In this document: piece by piece, positions 1 through 7,976 of the stretch
Layout of the letters: every line of letters begins with the position of its first letter
How positions within the stretch are numbered: the first letter of the stretch is position 1
Assembly (NCBI RefSeq): GCF_029223485.1
Contig: NZ_JARHTP010000032.1
Coordinates: forward strand, 1 to 64,000
Reading direction: 5' to 3'
Origin: Streptomyces coacervatus
Lineage (GTDB): Bacteria > Actinomycetota > Actinomycetes > Streptomycetales > Streptomycetaceae
Length of the DNA: 64,000 nt
Notes under the pieces: model-generated
Seen by the model: only the letters and a program-made list of their open reading frames with translations
The model's database searches: none
Told to the model about the DNA's origin: nothing
Position numbers and translations under genes: made by a program

Positions 1-26
1 CTCACCCTGGCTCCCCGTCCCCGACG

Positions 27-245
27 TCAGGAACCAGCCGCCTGCCAGCCCGAATCATCCGTCGTATCGACGACCCCGGACACCAGCCCCGACGCCGACA
101 CCGACGTAGACGCGGACCTGACGGTGGAGGCGGCGGCTGCCGGGGAACCCGCCGCCAGGGCCGCGCCCGACGCCGCGCCCACCCCCGCCATGACCAGGAA
201 ACCGGCCGTGACCGCGCTCAGAAACGTCCTGCGGACCGTCATCAT
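27..245 (-). CDS. small secreted protein, unknown function
   Basis: Seventy-two residues. A basic N-terminus (MMTVRR) is followed by a hydrophobic, Ala/Gly-rich segment at about residues 8-32 that looks like a Sec signal peptide, with a plausible AxA cleavage region near residue 30. The mature part is short and rich in Ser, Ala and Val. The start is supported by GAGGGGG about 4 nt upstream of tandem ATGs. No enzymatic motif is visible and I do not recognise a family; export is an inference from the signal peptide. Confidence 0.5.
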   Translation of the reverse strand: MMTVRRTFLSAVTAGFLVMAGVGAASGAALAAGSPAAAASTVRSASTSVSASGLVSGVVDTTDDSGWQAAGS

Positions 246-378
246 CTTTCCCCCTCGTTCCGGAGTGTTCCGACGAGAGAGAGACTGTCCTGCCCCCCGG
301 CACCCGCAAAAGAGGATTCCGGCAGGTCAAACCGTCCATGGCCTACTTGGGCCACCGACCTACTCGGGCCACGGAAGC

Positions 379-2538
379 TCAGCCTGCAGCCGCGAGGACA
401 AGAGGAAGAACGCGTTCACTGCCTGCCCGGCAGAGCAGTCGGGCCGCGACTGCGAGAGTCCAGCCCGAGTCCGTGTAGTCGTCCACGAGCAGGACGGGTC
501 CCGGAGAGCGTGCCAAGGCGCCGGCAAGATCTTCGGAGACCGTGAAGGCGCCGGACAGCGCGCGGAGCCGCTGCGCAGAGTTGCTACGCCGTACCGCGTG
601 CGCTCCGCTCGGCCCGGTGTAGGTCAAAGTGCCGAGGAAGGGAAGCCGGCCGACGGTCGCGATTCCGTCGGCGAGAGAGCCGACAAGCTGCGGTCGGGCC
701 AGCGACGGCACAGCGACAACCCCCACCGGCCGGGCCACGGCGTCGGGCCCCGTTGACGCCCAGCCGCCCGGAGAGCGCGCCCAGTCGGCGAGGACCGCCA
801 CCGCGGCCTGCAGGACATCGTCGGGGACCGGCCCGTCGGGCGCGTTCTCCGCCAGTAGCGGGCGCAGCCGGTTTCCCCAGCCGATGTCCGAGAGCCGCCC
901 CAGGGCCCGCCCGGTGGAGCACTGCTCCTTGGCCGGGATACGCCCCTTCAGCTCGATGCCCAGTGCGGGCATCCCGGTCGGCCACATGCGGCGCGGCTCA
1001 ACCTCCACTCCAGGGCGGTCCAGCTCCTTGACCGCCGCCGTCAGCGTCTGCTCCGAAACCGAGGAATCGGCCCATGCGCCCGCGCAGTTGTCGCACCGGC
1101 CGCACGGGGTCGCCCCCTCGTCGTCCAGCTGCCGCCGCAGGAACTCCATCCGGCACTGGGAGGTGCTCACGTAATCGCGCATGGCCTGCTGCTCGGCGGC
1201 CCGCTGCCGCGCCACCCACGCGTACCGCTCGGCGTCGTACGCCCATGGCTGCCCGGTGCTCTCCCAGCCGCCCTTGACCCGCTTCACCGCGCCGTCGACA
1301 TCCAGCACCTTCAACATCGTCTCCAGTCGGCTGCGCCGGAGCTCCACCGCCGCCTCCAGGGCGGGCACGGACAGCGGGCGACCCGCGTCGGCCAGGGCCG
1401 CGAGAGTCTGCCGCACCTGCGCCTCGGGCGGGAAGGCCGTATCGGCGAAATAGCGCCAGATCGCCTCGTCCTCCTTGCCCGGCAGCAACAGCACATCAGC
1501 GTGCTCGACACCGCGCCCGGCCCGGCCCACCTGCTGGTAGTAGGCGATCGGCGAGGACGGCGAACCAAGATGGAGCACAAAACCCAGATCCGGTTTGTCG
1601 AAGCCCATGCCCAGCGCCGACGTCGCCACCAGCGCCTTGACCCGGTTCGCCAGCAGGTCCTCCTCGGCCTGCAGCCGGTCGGCGTTCTCGGTGCGCCCCG
1701 TGTACGAGGCCACTGGGAAGCCCCGCTGGCGCAGGTAGGCGGTGGCCTCCTCGGCCGCGGCAACCGTCAGCGTGTAGATGATCCCCGAGCCTGGCAGCTC
1801 GTCCAGGTGCTCGGCCAGCCATGCCAGCCGGTGCGCGGCATCCGGCAGCCGGACCACACCCAGCCTCAGGCTCTCCCGGTCCAGCGGGCCACGCAGCACC
1901 AGGGCCTCGCCGGCACCCGTACCCAACTGCTCGGCGACATCCGCCGTCACCCGTGCATTCGCGGTCGCCGTGGTGGCCAGCACCGGCACGCCGGGAGCGA
2001 GCTCGGCGAGCATGGCACGCAGCCGCCGGTAGTCCGGGCGGAAGTCATGGCCCCAGTCGGAGATGCAGTGCGCCTCGTCGACCACCAGCAGACCGGTCGT
2101 GGCCGCGAGCTTGGGCAGCAACTGCTCTCGGAAATCAACCGAGTTGAGACGTTCCGGACTCACCAGGAGAACATCGGTCTCGCCGCGCTCCACCTCCGCA
2201 TAGATGGTGTCCCACTCCTCCGGATTGGCCGAGTTGATGGTGTGCGCCCGGATACCGGCCCGCGCCGCCGACTCGACCTGGTTGCGCATCAGCGCCAGCA
2301 GCGGCGAGACGATCACCGTCGGCCCCGATCCACGTCGGCGCAGCAGAGCGGTGGCGACGAAGTACACCGCCGACTTGCCCCAGCCGGTGCGCTGCACCAC
2401 CAGTGCACGCCGGCGCTCTCTCACCAAGGCCGCCACCGCCTGCCACTGGTCCTCCCGCAGGCGTGCCGAACCGCCCGGGTCACCGACCAGCTCGGCGAGG
2501 ATCGCGTCGGCTTCAGTGCGCAGCTCCAGATCGTCCAT
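379..2538 (-). CDS. recQ: RecQ-family ATP-dependent DNA helicase with phosphoribosyltransferase-like C-terminus
   Basis: Superfamily 2 3'-5' DNA helicase of 719 residues. Seen in order: Walker A (TGWGKS), motif II DEAH followed by CISDWGHDFRPDYRRL, TATA (motif III), motifs V/VI (ALGMGFDKPDLGFVLHLG, QQVGRAGRG), and a RecQ zinc-binding cysteine cluster (CRMEFL, CGRCDNC). In place of a recognisable HRDC domain there is a long C-terminal region ending in VLLVDDYTDSGWTL, which resembles the PRPP-binding loop of ComF-type phosphoribosyltransferases. The frame stays open upstream, but translation most likely starts at the ATG at 2538: it encodes MDDLEL, leads directly into helicase sequence, and lies 6 nt below a -10-like TTGCAT, giving a leaderless mRNA. 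The role is presumably recombination or fork repair. Confidence 0.9.
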   Translation of the reverse strand: MDDLELRTEADAILAELVGDPGGSARLREDQWQAVAALVRERRRALVVQRTGWGKSAVYFVATALLRRRGSGPTVIVSPLLALMRNQVESAARAGIRAHTINSANPEEWDTIYAEVERGETDVLLVSPERLNSVDFREQLLPKLAATTGLLVVDEAHCISDWGHDFRPDYRRLRAMLAELAPGVPVLATTATANARVTADVAEQLGTGAGEALVLRGPLDRESLRLGVVRLPDAAHRLAWLAEHLDELPGSGIIYTLTVAAAEEATAYLRQRGFPVASYTGRTENADRLQAEEDLLANRVKALVATSALGMGFDKPDLGFVLHLGSPSSPIAYYQQVGRAGRGVEHADVLLLPGKEDEAIWRYFADTAFPPEAQVRQTLAALADAGRPLSVPALEAAVELRRSRLETMLKVLDVDGAVKRVKGGWESTGQPWAYDAERYAWVARQRAAEQQAMRDYVSTSQCRMEFLRRQLDDEGATPCGRCDNCAGAWADSSVSEQTLTAAVKELDRPGVEVEPRRMWPTGMPALGIELKGRIPAKEQCSTGRALGRLSDIGWGNRLRPLLAENAPDGPVPDDVLQAAVAVLADWARSPGGWASTGPDAVARPVGVVAVPSLARPQLVGSLADGIATVGRLPFLGTLTYTGPSGAHAVRRSNSAQRLRALSGAFTVSEDLAGALARSPGPVLLVDDYTDSGWTLAVAARLLCRAGSERVLPLVLAAAG

Positions 2539-2544
2539 GCCTCC

Positions 2545-2567
2545 ATGCAACCTGATGCCACTGACAA
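2545..2567 (-). promoter_or_regulatory. RecA-NDp/PafBC-type promoter of recQ
   Basis: Read on the minus strand: TTGTCAGTG, 8 nt, then TTGCAT, then 6 nt and the recQ ATG. The first element is a perfect match to the mycobacterial LexA-independent damage promoter consensus TTGTCRGTG-N8-TANNNT; the -10 has one mismatch (T for A at position 2). The spacing implies transcription starting at or near the start codon. Confidence 0.6.
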
Positions 2568-2983
2568 CGGGCGAACTCACCCAGCGTGACCAGCCACCCG
2601 CGGACCGGTCACGGCTCGGCACGGTTCCTGCAGCACCCGACGGACGGCGAGGGCGCGGTCGCCGAACAGGCCACTTCGGGACGGTCGTTGAGCCCGTTCG
2701 ACAACCCCACTCTGGACCACCCCCGCCCCAACGGTGTACGAACTTGGGGTGAACGGTCGCCCCATGCGTCGCAACGCGACGCACTGGGTAGGGATATGAA
2801 CGGCATACCGCCATCTTTCGGTCAGTGGCCCCAATTGCTCGTTGCCGCATCCAAGTTCGGCAGCAAGAATTGAAGTCCGCTCCCCGCACGGCTCGTCCGT
2901 GGTCCGGTAGGGCTCTGCTGCGGCGTGCGCTCCCCTGAACAAGACCCCGCCCGCAGTGTGGGCGCGTAGCCGAAGGGAGGACT
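2568..2983. other. intergenic region between recQ and the downstream divergent gene
   Basis: About 415 bases with no confident gene. It holds upstream sequence of both divergent genes. A possible 25-codon ORF (2796-2873, plus strand, starting MNGIPPSFGQW) with less G+C-biased third positions than its surroundings is discussed under findings. A Shine-Dalgarno GGGAGG at 2975-2980 belongs to the gene starting at 2984. Confidence 0.5.
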
Positions 2984-3619
2984 GTGACCTTCGGATTCGC
3001 TCCGTCCTCGGCGGCATCCACGTCGACGTCTGCCGACCTGTCCGCCGCATCCGCCAACCCTCTCGCCCGTATGCTCGAACCCGCGGAGTGGGCCGCCGCC
3101 GGAATCCCCCTGCTGCGCAATCCCCGTGAGGTCGTCAGCGGACTCCATTCCCGGCATCGCCCCAGGCCTGCGACCGCGATCGTGGCCGTACTCGACCCGG
3201 ACGAACGCCTGTGTGCGAGCGCCTCGTTCACCCGCCGCCCGGCTCCGGCCGACGGCTGGATGTTCCGCAACACGCTCCTTGCTCAGCTGCGCCGGGTCAT
3301 CCCGCACGACCTGCGGCGCCGCACACCGGTCCGCACCGCGGTACTGCTCTACTGCCGTGAGGGCGACGCGCGTTGGACCGAGGAGGACGGCGCATGGATG
3401 TGGGGCCTGCGTGACGCGTGCACATTGCACGGCCTGCGCTGCGGGGCGTACATCACGCTGACCCGGGACGGCTGGCAGGTGCTGGGCGAGGGCCGCGGCG
3501 GGCGCCGACCCAACGCGGACTCGTCACCGGAGCCCTTCGGACTGTCCGAGGCACCGCCTCCGCTGCCACGCACCGGCGGTGCCGCCTCGGAGGTCCTGCG
3601 CCGCGCGGCGGCCCGCTGA
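2984..3619 (+). CDS. conserved hypothetical protein
   Basis: A 211-residue soluble protein starting at a GTG with GGGAGG 4 nt upstream. The first 25 residues are Ser/Ala-rich and probably flexible. The core (about residues 35-160) alternates beta-like segments (TAIVAVLDPD, TAVLLYCRE, CGAYITLTRDGWQVL) with Arg-rich helices, and the C-terminus is Pro/Gly/Ala-rich. No signal peptide, membrane segment or catalytic motif is visible. I do not recognise the family. It is transcribed divergently from recQ and converges on the helicase-like fragment downstream. Confidence 0.75.
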   Translation: MTFGFAPSSAASTSTSADLSAASANPLARMLEPAEWAAAGIPLLRNPREVVSGLHSRHRPRPATAIVAVLDPDERLCASASFTRRPAPADGWMFRNTLLAQLRRVIPHDLRRRTPVRTAVLLYCREGDARWTEEDGAWMWGLRDACTLHGLRCGAYITLTRDGWQVLGEGRGGRRPNADSSPEPFGLSEAPPPLPRTGGAASEVLRRAAAR

Positions 3620-3624
3620 GCACA

Positions 3625-3662
3625 CCGACGGGCCACGCCAGTCGGCACGCTCCGCCCGTCGG
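3625..3662. terminator. candidate bidirectional terminator hairpin
   Basis: A 9-bp perfect stem (CCGACGGGC 3625-3633 with GCCCGTCGG 3654-3662) and a 20-nt loop, just after the stop at 3619 and between convergent genes. There is no U-tract, as is common in Streptomyces. Confidence 0.45.
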
Positions 3663-3815
3663 CACGGCTCCGTCACACCTCACAGGACCGGACGGAAGCG
3701 CTCGCACACCGGGCATCCCGGTGTTGTCTGCGCATGCCGAATCGCCCGCCGTGCCGATGCCGCCACAGCGGCGTCCTCGTCGCTCCGGCGTCCCCGTGGA
3801 CGTACCGGAACAGAC

Positions 3816-4466
3816 TCAGACGCCCGCGCCCAGCACCGAGTTGATCTGCTGCGGGTCGCCACAGACGATCAGCAGGGCCCCGGCCCTGGTGAGGGCCAGC
3901 GGCAACGCGGTGGCGGCGGCGTCGGGACCGCCGTTGACGGCAACCACGACCACGGGACGCGAGGCCGCACGGCCGACGACAGAGGCGTCCGTGTAGAAGA
4001 CGTCGTCGCCCGCGTCGTGCTGCGCCCAGTAGGAGGCTTCACCGAAGGACAGCTCGTGGGCGGCCCACGGGTGCTGTTCGCCGGTGGTGATCACCAGCAC
4101 GTCGCCGGGGGCACGCCCCGAGTCCAGAAGGAGATCCACGGCTTCCTCGGCGGCGTCGAGCGCGCCGTCCGCCGAAGCCGGGATCAGCTGGATCTGCGGG
4201 GTGGCCGCAGCAGCGACGGGAGCGGCCGGGACCGAGGGTCCGGGCTTGGCCGCAGCCACGTCATGCGACGTGCGTTGCACAGGCGGCGTGGGTCGGTGCG
4301 GACCAGGACGACCGGGACGCGGCGGAGCCGCGGGGCGGGGACCGGGTACGGGACGAGGGGTCGGCGCGGTGCGGCCACTGGCCGGGGTGGCGCGGGGACC
4401 CTGGGCACTCTCGTGAATCTGAGGCTCCTCGGGAATGAGAGGCATGAGCTGATTTTTATCAAACAT
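3816..4466 (-). CDS. hypothetical protein with helicase C-terminal-like remnant
   Basis: 216 residues from the ATG at 4466 (MFDKNQLMPL). The first 95 residues are Pro/Arg/Ala-rich and look disordered. The C-terminal part has beta-rich segments VLVITTGEQHP, PVVVVAVNGGPD, and then ALPLALTRAGALLIVCGDPQQI, which resembles the final motifs of superfamily 1 helicases, where a conserved LTRA sequence is followed by a strand. No Walker A or B motif is present, so helicase activity is not expected. It lies 47 nt downstream of rnhB and probably shares its transcript. No clear ribosome binding site fixes the start, and an in-frame ATG about 30 nt upstream is possible. Confidence 0.65.
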   Translation of the reverse strand: MFDKNQLMPLIPEEPQIHESAQGPRATPASGRTAPTPRPVPGPRPAAPPRPGRPGPHRPTPPVQRTSHDVAAAKPGPSVPAAPVAAAATPQIQLIPASADGALDAAEEAVDLLLDSGRAPGDVLVITTGEQHPWAAHELSFGEASYWAQHDAGDDVFYTDASVVGRAASRPVVVVAVNGGPDAAATALPLALTRAGALLIVCGDPQQINSVLGAGV

Positions 4467-4513
4467 TGGTGCGGCTCGCGTCAGCGGGTGGCACATGAGT
4501 GCGAGCGGAATCG

Positions 4514-5215
4514 TCAGAAATCGAAGCCGAGCTGCCCCTCGATCTCCGGAACGCTTCCGTCCGCGCAGCTGCGGACCTTCTTGAGATGCCGCCACTGGGG
4601 CAGCGCATCAAGATACGCCCACGACAACCGGTGGTACGGGGTGGGGCCCCGCTCCGCCAGTGCGGCCTTGTGCACGGGCGACGGATACCCGGCGTTGTCC
4701 GCAAAACCGAAGTCTGCATGGTCGACAGCCAGTTCGGCCATCATTTTGTCGCGCTGAACCTTGGCGATCACCGAGGCCGCGGCTACCGCCACGCACGACC
4801 GGTCACCCTTGATCACCGTACGGACCTGCCAGGGAGCGCCGAGGTAGTCGTGCTTCCCGTCGAGGATCACTGCATCGGGCCGGACCGGCAGAGCTTCCAG
4901 AGCACGGACCGCCGCCAAGCGAAGTGCGGCGGTCATGCCCAGATCGTCGATCTCCTCCGGAGAGGCGTGCCCCAGGGCGTACGAGGTCACCCACTTCTGC
5001 AGTTCCACGGCAAGAACCGTGCGTCGTTTGACGCTGAGCAGCTTGGAGTCGGTGAGGCCCTCAGGGGGCCTGCGCAGTCCGGTGACCGCCGCGCAGACGG
5101 TGACGGGGCCGGCCCAAGCGCCGCGCCCCACCTCGTCGACACCGGCAATGATCTTCGCTCCGGTCGTGGCGCGAAGGGAGCGCTCGACGGTGTGAGTAGG
5201 TGGTTCGTACGGCAT
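4514..5215 (-). CDS. rnhB: ribonuclease HII
   Basis: Type 2 RNase H, which cleaves the RNA strand of RNA-DNA hybrids and nicks at misincorporated ribonucleotides. 233 residues, normal for actinobacteria. The family signature GVDEVGRGAWAGPV near residue 25 supplies the first acidic pair (D, E); further acidic residues lie in VILDGKHDYL and AVDHADFGF, and the TDSKLLS segment is typical. Translation starts at the ATG at 5215; TAGGCT lies 9 nt upstream, so the leader is probably very short. The helicase-like hypothetical gene follows in the same direction. Confidence 0.95.
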   Translation of the reverse strand: MPYEPPTHTVERSLRATTGAKIIAGVDEVGRGAWAGPVTVCAAVTGLRRPPEGLTDSKLLSVKRRTVLAVELQKWVTSYALGHASPEEIDDLGMTAALRLAAVRALEALPVRPDAVILDGKHDYLGAPWQVRTVIKGDRSCVAVAAASVIAKVQRDKMMAELAVDHADFGFADNAGYPSPVHKAALAERGPTPYHRLSWAYLDALPQWRHLKKVRSCADGSVPEIEGQLGFDF

Positions 5216-5296
5216 GGCGCCTTCAGCCTACGCCCCGCGGATCATCCGGCGACACCCCGGATCCCCCAACCACGTCTCCACGGCCGTGCCCTGCAC

Positions 5297-5920
5297 TCAG
5301 CCGCCGCTCGGCCGCAGCAGCGGAACCATCAACAGGTCGATCATTTCCTCGAGATCACGATCCTCCCATTCGCTTCCGCGCATTTTGGAGCGGTACATCA
5401 TCATGGCCGGGATGGCGTCGAAGACATAGCTGTTCGCCGCGTCGGGCCGCACCTCATTCCGCTCGATTCCACGGGTGACGACCTCACGGAGCAGCTTGAC
5501 GGTGGGCTCCACGATCCCGTCGAAGATCACGCCATGGAAGCGCTCCGCCTGGATCGGGTCGCATTCGTGAATCACGGCGCGGACCGCGAAACCGGGGCGC
5601 GAGAACATCGCCTCACGCGCCTGCCGGCACAGCGCGAGCAGATCCTCGCGCACGTTGCCCAGGTCGGGCGCCTCCTCTATGCGCGGCAGTCCGGCCTGCA
5701 GCGCATCGGCGACGAGATCCTCCTTGGACGGCCAGCGTCGGTAGACCGCGGCCTTGCCGGTCTGGGCACCGGCGGCGACGCCCTCCATGGTGAGGCCGTT
5801 CCAGCCGACCGTACTGAGCTGTTCCAGGGCGGCATCGAGGATCGCGCGTTCGAGCACGGCGCCGCGCCGACGGAGGGAGGCCGCCTGAGCGGGGGCGGCC
5901 GTCCAGCGCGAAGTAACCAT
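5297..5920 (-). CDS. TetR-family repressor of the adjacent efflux pump
   Basis: 207 residues from the ATG at 5920 (MVTSRWTAAP), chosen because GGAG lies 8 nt upstream and upstream in-frame residues look non-coding. The N-terminal helix-turn-helix is typical of TetR (ILDAALEQL, GLTMEGVAAGAQTGKAAVYRRWPSKEDLVADAL). The C-terminal part is an all-helical ligand and dimerisation domain. It is divergent from the MFS transporter at 6106, and two identical-armed 20-bp palindromes sit between them, so autoregulation plus repression of the pump is the likely arrangement. The ligand is unknown. Confidence 0.92.
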   Translation of the reverse strand: MVTSRWTAAPAQAASLRRRGAVLERAILDAALEQLSTVGWNGLTMEGVAAGAQTGKAAVYRRWPSKEDLVADALQAGLPRIEEAPDLGNVREDLLALCRQAREAMFSRPGFAVRAVIHECDPIQAERFHGVIFDGIVEPTVKLLREVVTRGIERNEVRPDAANSYVFDAIPAMMMYRSKMRGSEWEDRDLEEMIDLLMVPLLRPSGG

Positions 5921-6014
5921 CTGAGTGTCTCCAGCGAGCAAGGGGAGCGGGGATTTCGGGGGTGGGGGGCACCACGTGGCAGCAACGGGGGATTCGCCAC
6001 GCGACACCAATTTA

Positions 6015-6034
6015 AGTGAACGCTTGCGTTCACT
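6015..6034. promoter_or_regulatory. TetR operator O1
   Basis: Perfect palindrome AGTGAACGCTTGCGTTCACT (9-bp arms around a TT centre) in the tetR-MFS divergent region. It shares both arms with O2, 48 bp away centre to centre. Confidence 0.8.
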
Positions 6035-6062
6035 ATCGGGGACTCACTACGGTTGTCGCGAC

Positions 6063-6082
6063 AGTGAACGCGAGCGTTCACT
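6063..6082. promoter_or_regulatory. TetR operator O2
   Basis: Palindrome AGTGAACGCGAGCGTTCACT with 9-bp arms identical to O1 and a GA centre. It ends 23 bp upstream of the MFS start codon, where bound repressor would block initiation. Confidence 0.8.
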
Positions 6083-6105
6083 AACGCACTTGTGGGGGAC
6101 CCATA

Positions 6106-7653
6106 GTGACAACCTCTCAGTTGATCAAGGAACAGAAGCCAGGTGCGGCTCGCCGGGACGGACATCCCGGCATCGCGCTCGCAGTCATCGCGGCCTGCCA
6201 ACTCATGGTGGTACTCGACACGACGATTGTGAACATCGCGCTCCCGCACATTCAAGACGCTCTGAAGTTCAGCACCACCGACCTCACCTGGGTCGTCAGC
6301 GCCTACACACTCACCTTCGGCGGCCTGCTGCTTCTGGGCGGCCGGGCCGGTGACATCCTCGGCCGCCGCCGGGTCTTCATGACCGGCATCGTGCTGTTCA
6401 CCGTCGCCTCGATGCTCGGCGGACTGGCCCAGGAACCATGGCAGTTGCTGGCCGCACGCGTCCTGCAGGGCATGGGTGGCGCAATTGCGTCGCCCACCGC
6501 GCTGGCGCTTATCACCACGACGTTCCCCGAAGGCCCCGAGCGCAACCGGGCGTTCGGCGTCTTCGCCGCGGTCTCCGCGGGCGGCGGCGCGATCGGCCTG
6601 CTCGCCGGCGGCATGCTCACCGAGTGGCTCAACTGGCGCTGGGTGCTCTTCGTCAACCTGCCGATCGGCATCGCGATCACCCTGTTGGCGCCGCTCTACA
6701 TCAGCGAGTCCGAACGACACACCGGCCGCTTCGACATCGCGGGGGCCGTGACCTCGACGGCGGGCATGGCATCCCTCGTCTACGGCTTCATCCGCGCTGC
6801 GGACGACGGCTGGCGGGACAGCCTGGCCATCAGCTCCTTCGGCGCCGCCGTGGTCCTGCTGGCGGCCTTCGCGCTCATCGAGTCCCGGGCCAAGGAGCCG
6901 ATCACTCCACTGCGGATGTTCGCCGACCGCAACCGCTCGGGTACGTACGTGATCATGCTGACCCTGGCCGCGGCGATGTTCGGCATGTTCTTCTACATCG
7001 TGCTCTTCGTGCAGAACGTGCTGGGGTACAGCCCGATCCGGGCCGGCCTCGCCTTCCTGCCGGTGACGGTCGTGATCGCTCTCGGCGCGGGTCTGTCCCA
7101 GCGGTTCCTGCCCGTGCTCGGGCCCAGGCCGTTCATGCTCACCGGCTCGGCTCTCGCGGTGATCGGACTGGCCTGGCAGACCCTCATCGGCTCCGGCAGT
7201 TCCTACGCCGGCGGAGTGCTCGGCCCGATGCTGGTTTTCGGCTTCGGCATGGGCCTGAACTTTGTGACCCTGACGGTCACAGCGGTCTCCGGTGTCGCCC
7301 AGCACGAGGCGGGTGCGGCCTCCGGACTGCTCAATGCCACGCAGCAGGTGGGCGGTTCGCTCGGCCTGTCCATCCTCACGACGGTGTTCGGGTCGGCCAG
7401 CAAGGACGAGGCGCAGAAGCAGCTGCCGAAGTTCCTCGCCAATGGTTCGGCGGAACAGAAGGCGCAGTTCGCCAAGACGCACCAGCTGCCCGGCACGTGG
7501 GGGCACGAGGTGCTCGCGCAGGGCATTTCGATGGGCTTCGTGGCAGCCGCGGCCATGGCTGTACTCGCCCTCGGCACTGCCTGGTTCGTGATCCGGGTCC
7601 GCAAGAGCGATCTGGAAGCACTCGCCGGCACGGCGGGGGCGACGGCCGGCTGA
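6106..7653 (+). CDS. MFS drug:proton antiporter, DHA2 (14-TM) family
   Basis: Inner-membrane efflux transporter of 515 residues starting at a GTG with TGGGGGAC upstream. Hydrophobic helices run throughout; the length and pattern fit the 14-helix DHA2 group. Family motifs include LDTTIVNIALP in the first helix and the loop GGRAGDILGRRR (motif A). The C-terminus is cytoplasmic and Ala/Gly-rich. It is divergently paired with a TetR repressor and preceded by two operators, so expression is probably induced by a substrate. The exported compound cannot be told from sequence. Confidence 0.93.
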   Translation: MTTSQLIKEQKPGAARRDGHPGIALAVIAACQLMVVLDTTIVNIALPHIQDALKFSTTDLTWVVSAYTLTFGGLLLLGGRAGDILGRRRVFMTGIVLFTVASMLGGLAQEPWQLLAARVLQGMGGAIASPTALALITTTFPEGPERNRAFGVFAAVSAGGGAIGLLAGGMLTEWLNWRWVLFVNLPIGIAITLLAPLYISESERHTGRFDIAGAVTSTAGMASLVYGFIRAADDGWRDSLAISSFGAAVVLLAAFALIESRAKEPITPLRMFADRNRSGTYVIMLTLAAAMFGMFFYIVLFVQNVLGYSPIRAGLAFLPVTVVIALGAGLSQRFLPVLGPRPFMLTGSALAVIGLAWQTLIGSGSSYAGGVLGPMLVFGFGMGLNFVTLTVTAVSGVAQHEAGAASGLLNATQQVGGSLGLSILTTVFGSASKDEAQKQLPKFLANGSAEQKAQFAKTHQLPGTWGHEVLAQGISMGFVAAAAMAVLALGTAWFVIRVRKSDLEALAGTAGATAG

Positions 7654-7676
7654 CCCTGCCGCGCCCGCATGGAGCC

Positions 7677-7735
7677 GCGGATGGCCGGACCGAGTCCGGG
7701 GGACCGACGGCGAGGACGTCGGTCCGGCCATCCGC
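7677..7735 (+). terminator. terminator of the MFS gene
   Basis: A 17-bp perfect stem (7677-7693 with 7719-7735) and a 25-nt loop, 23 nt after the MFS stop codon. No U-tract. Confidence 0.7.
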
Positions 7736-7976
7736 ACACGCACTGCAGGGCACAGCAACGTCAGGACCGAGATCACTGCCGGCACGACGACGAACTGCAC
7801 GACCACGAGCTGCATGACCACCCCCAGGCCCTCTCGCGCATCAGGTGCGCACACCGACTCGTGCGCCACACGGCTGTTGTCACCACAACGGACGCGCGGT
7901 CACGCAGAGTTCCCGATGGACACAGAGAGTTTCCAGCGGATTCCCGCCGGACAAGCTCCACGGGACAGACCAGAGG
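7736..7976. other. non-coding gap
   Basis: About 240 bases between the MFS terminator and the convergent ADP-ribosylglycohydrolase gene. Open frames here lack coding character; I see no feature I can support. Confidence 0.4.

Noticed and set aside
2539..3273. 245-codon upstream extension of the RecQ frame
   Set aside because: No helicase homology, Arg/Ser-rich shadow sequence, and it would run through the upstream region of the divergent gene; the ATG at 2538 fits a promoter exactly.
5921..7869. Very long open frame antisense to the MFS gene
   Set aside because: Composition (Glu/Asp/His/Gln/Gly repeats) is that of antisense to high-GC coding sequence; the plus-strand MFS gene explains the region.
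7669..7961. Possible small hydrophobic minus-strand protein (MQLVVVQFVVVPAV...)
   Set aside because: The frame runs on through the MFS terminator hairpin and into antisense of the MFS gene; no stop gives a sensible protein.
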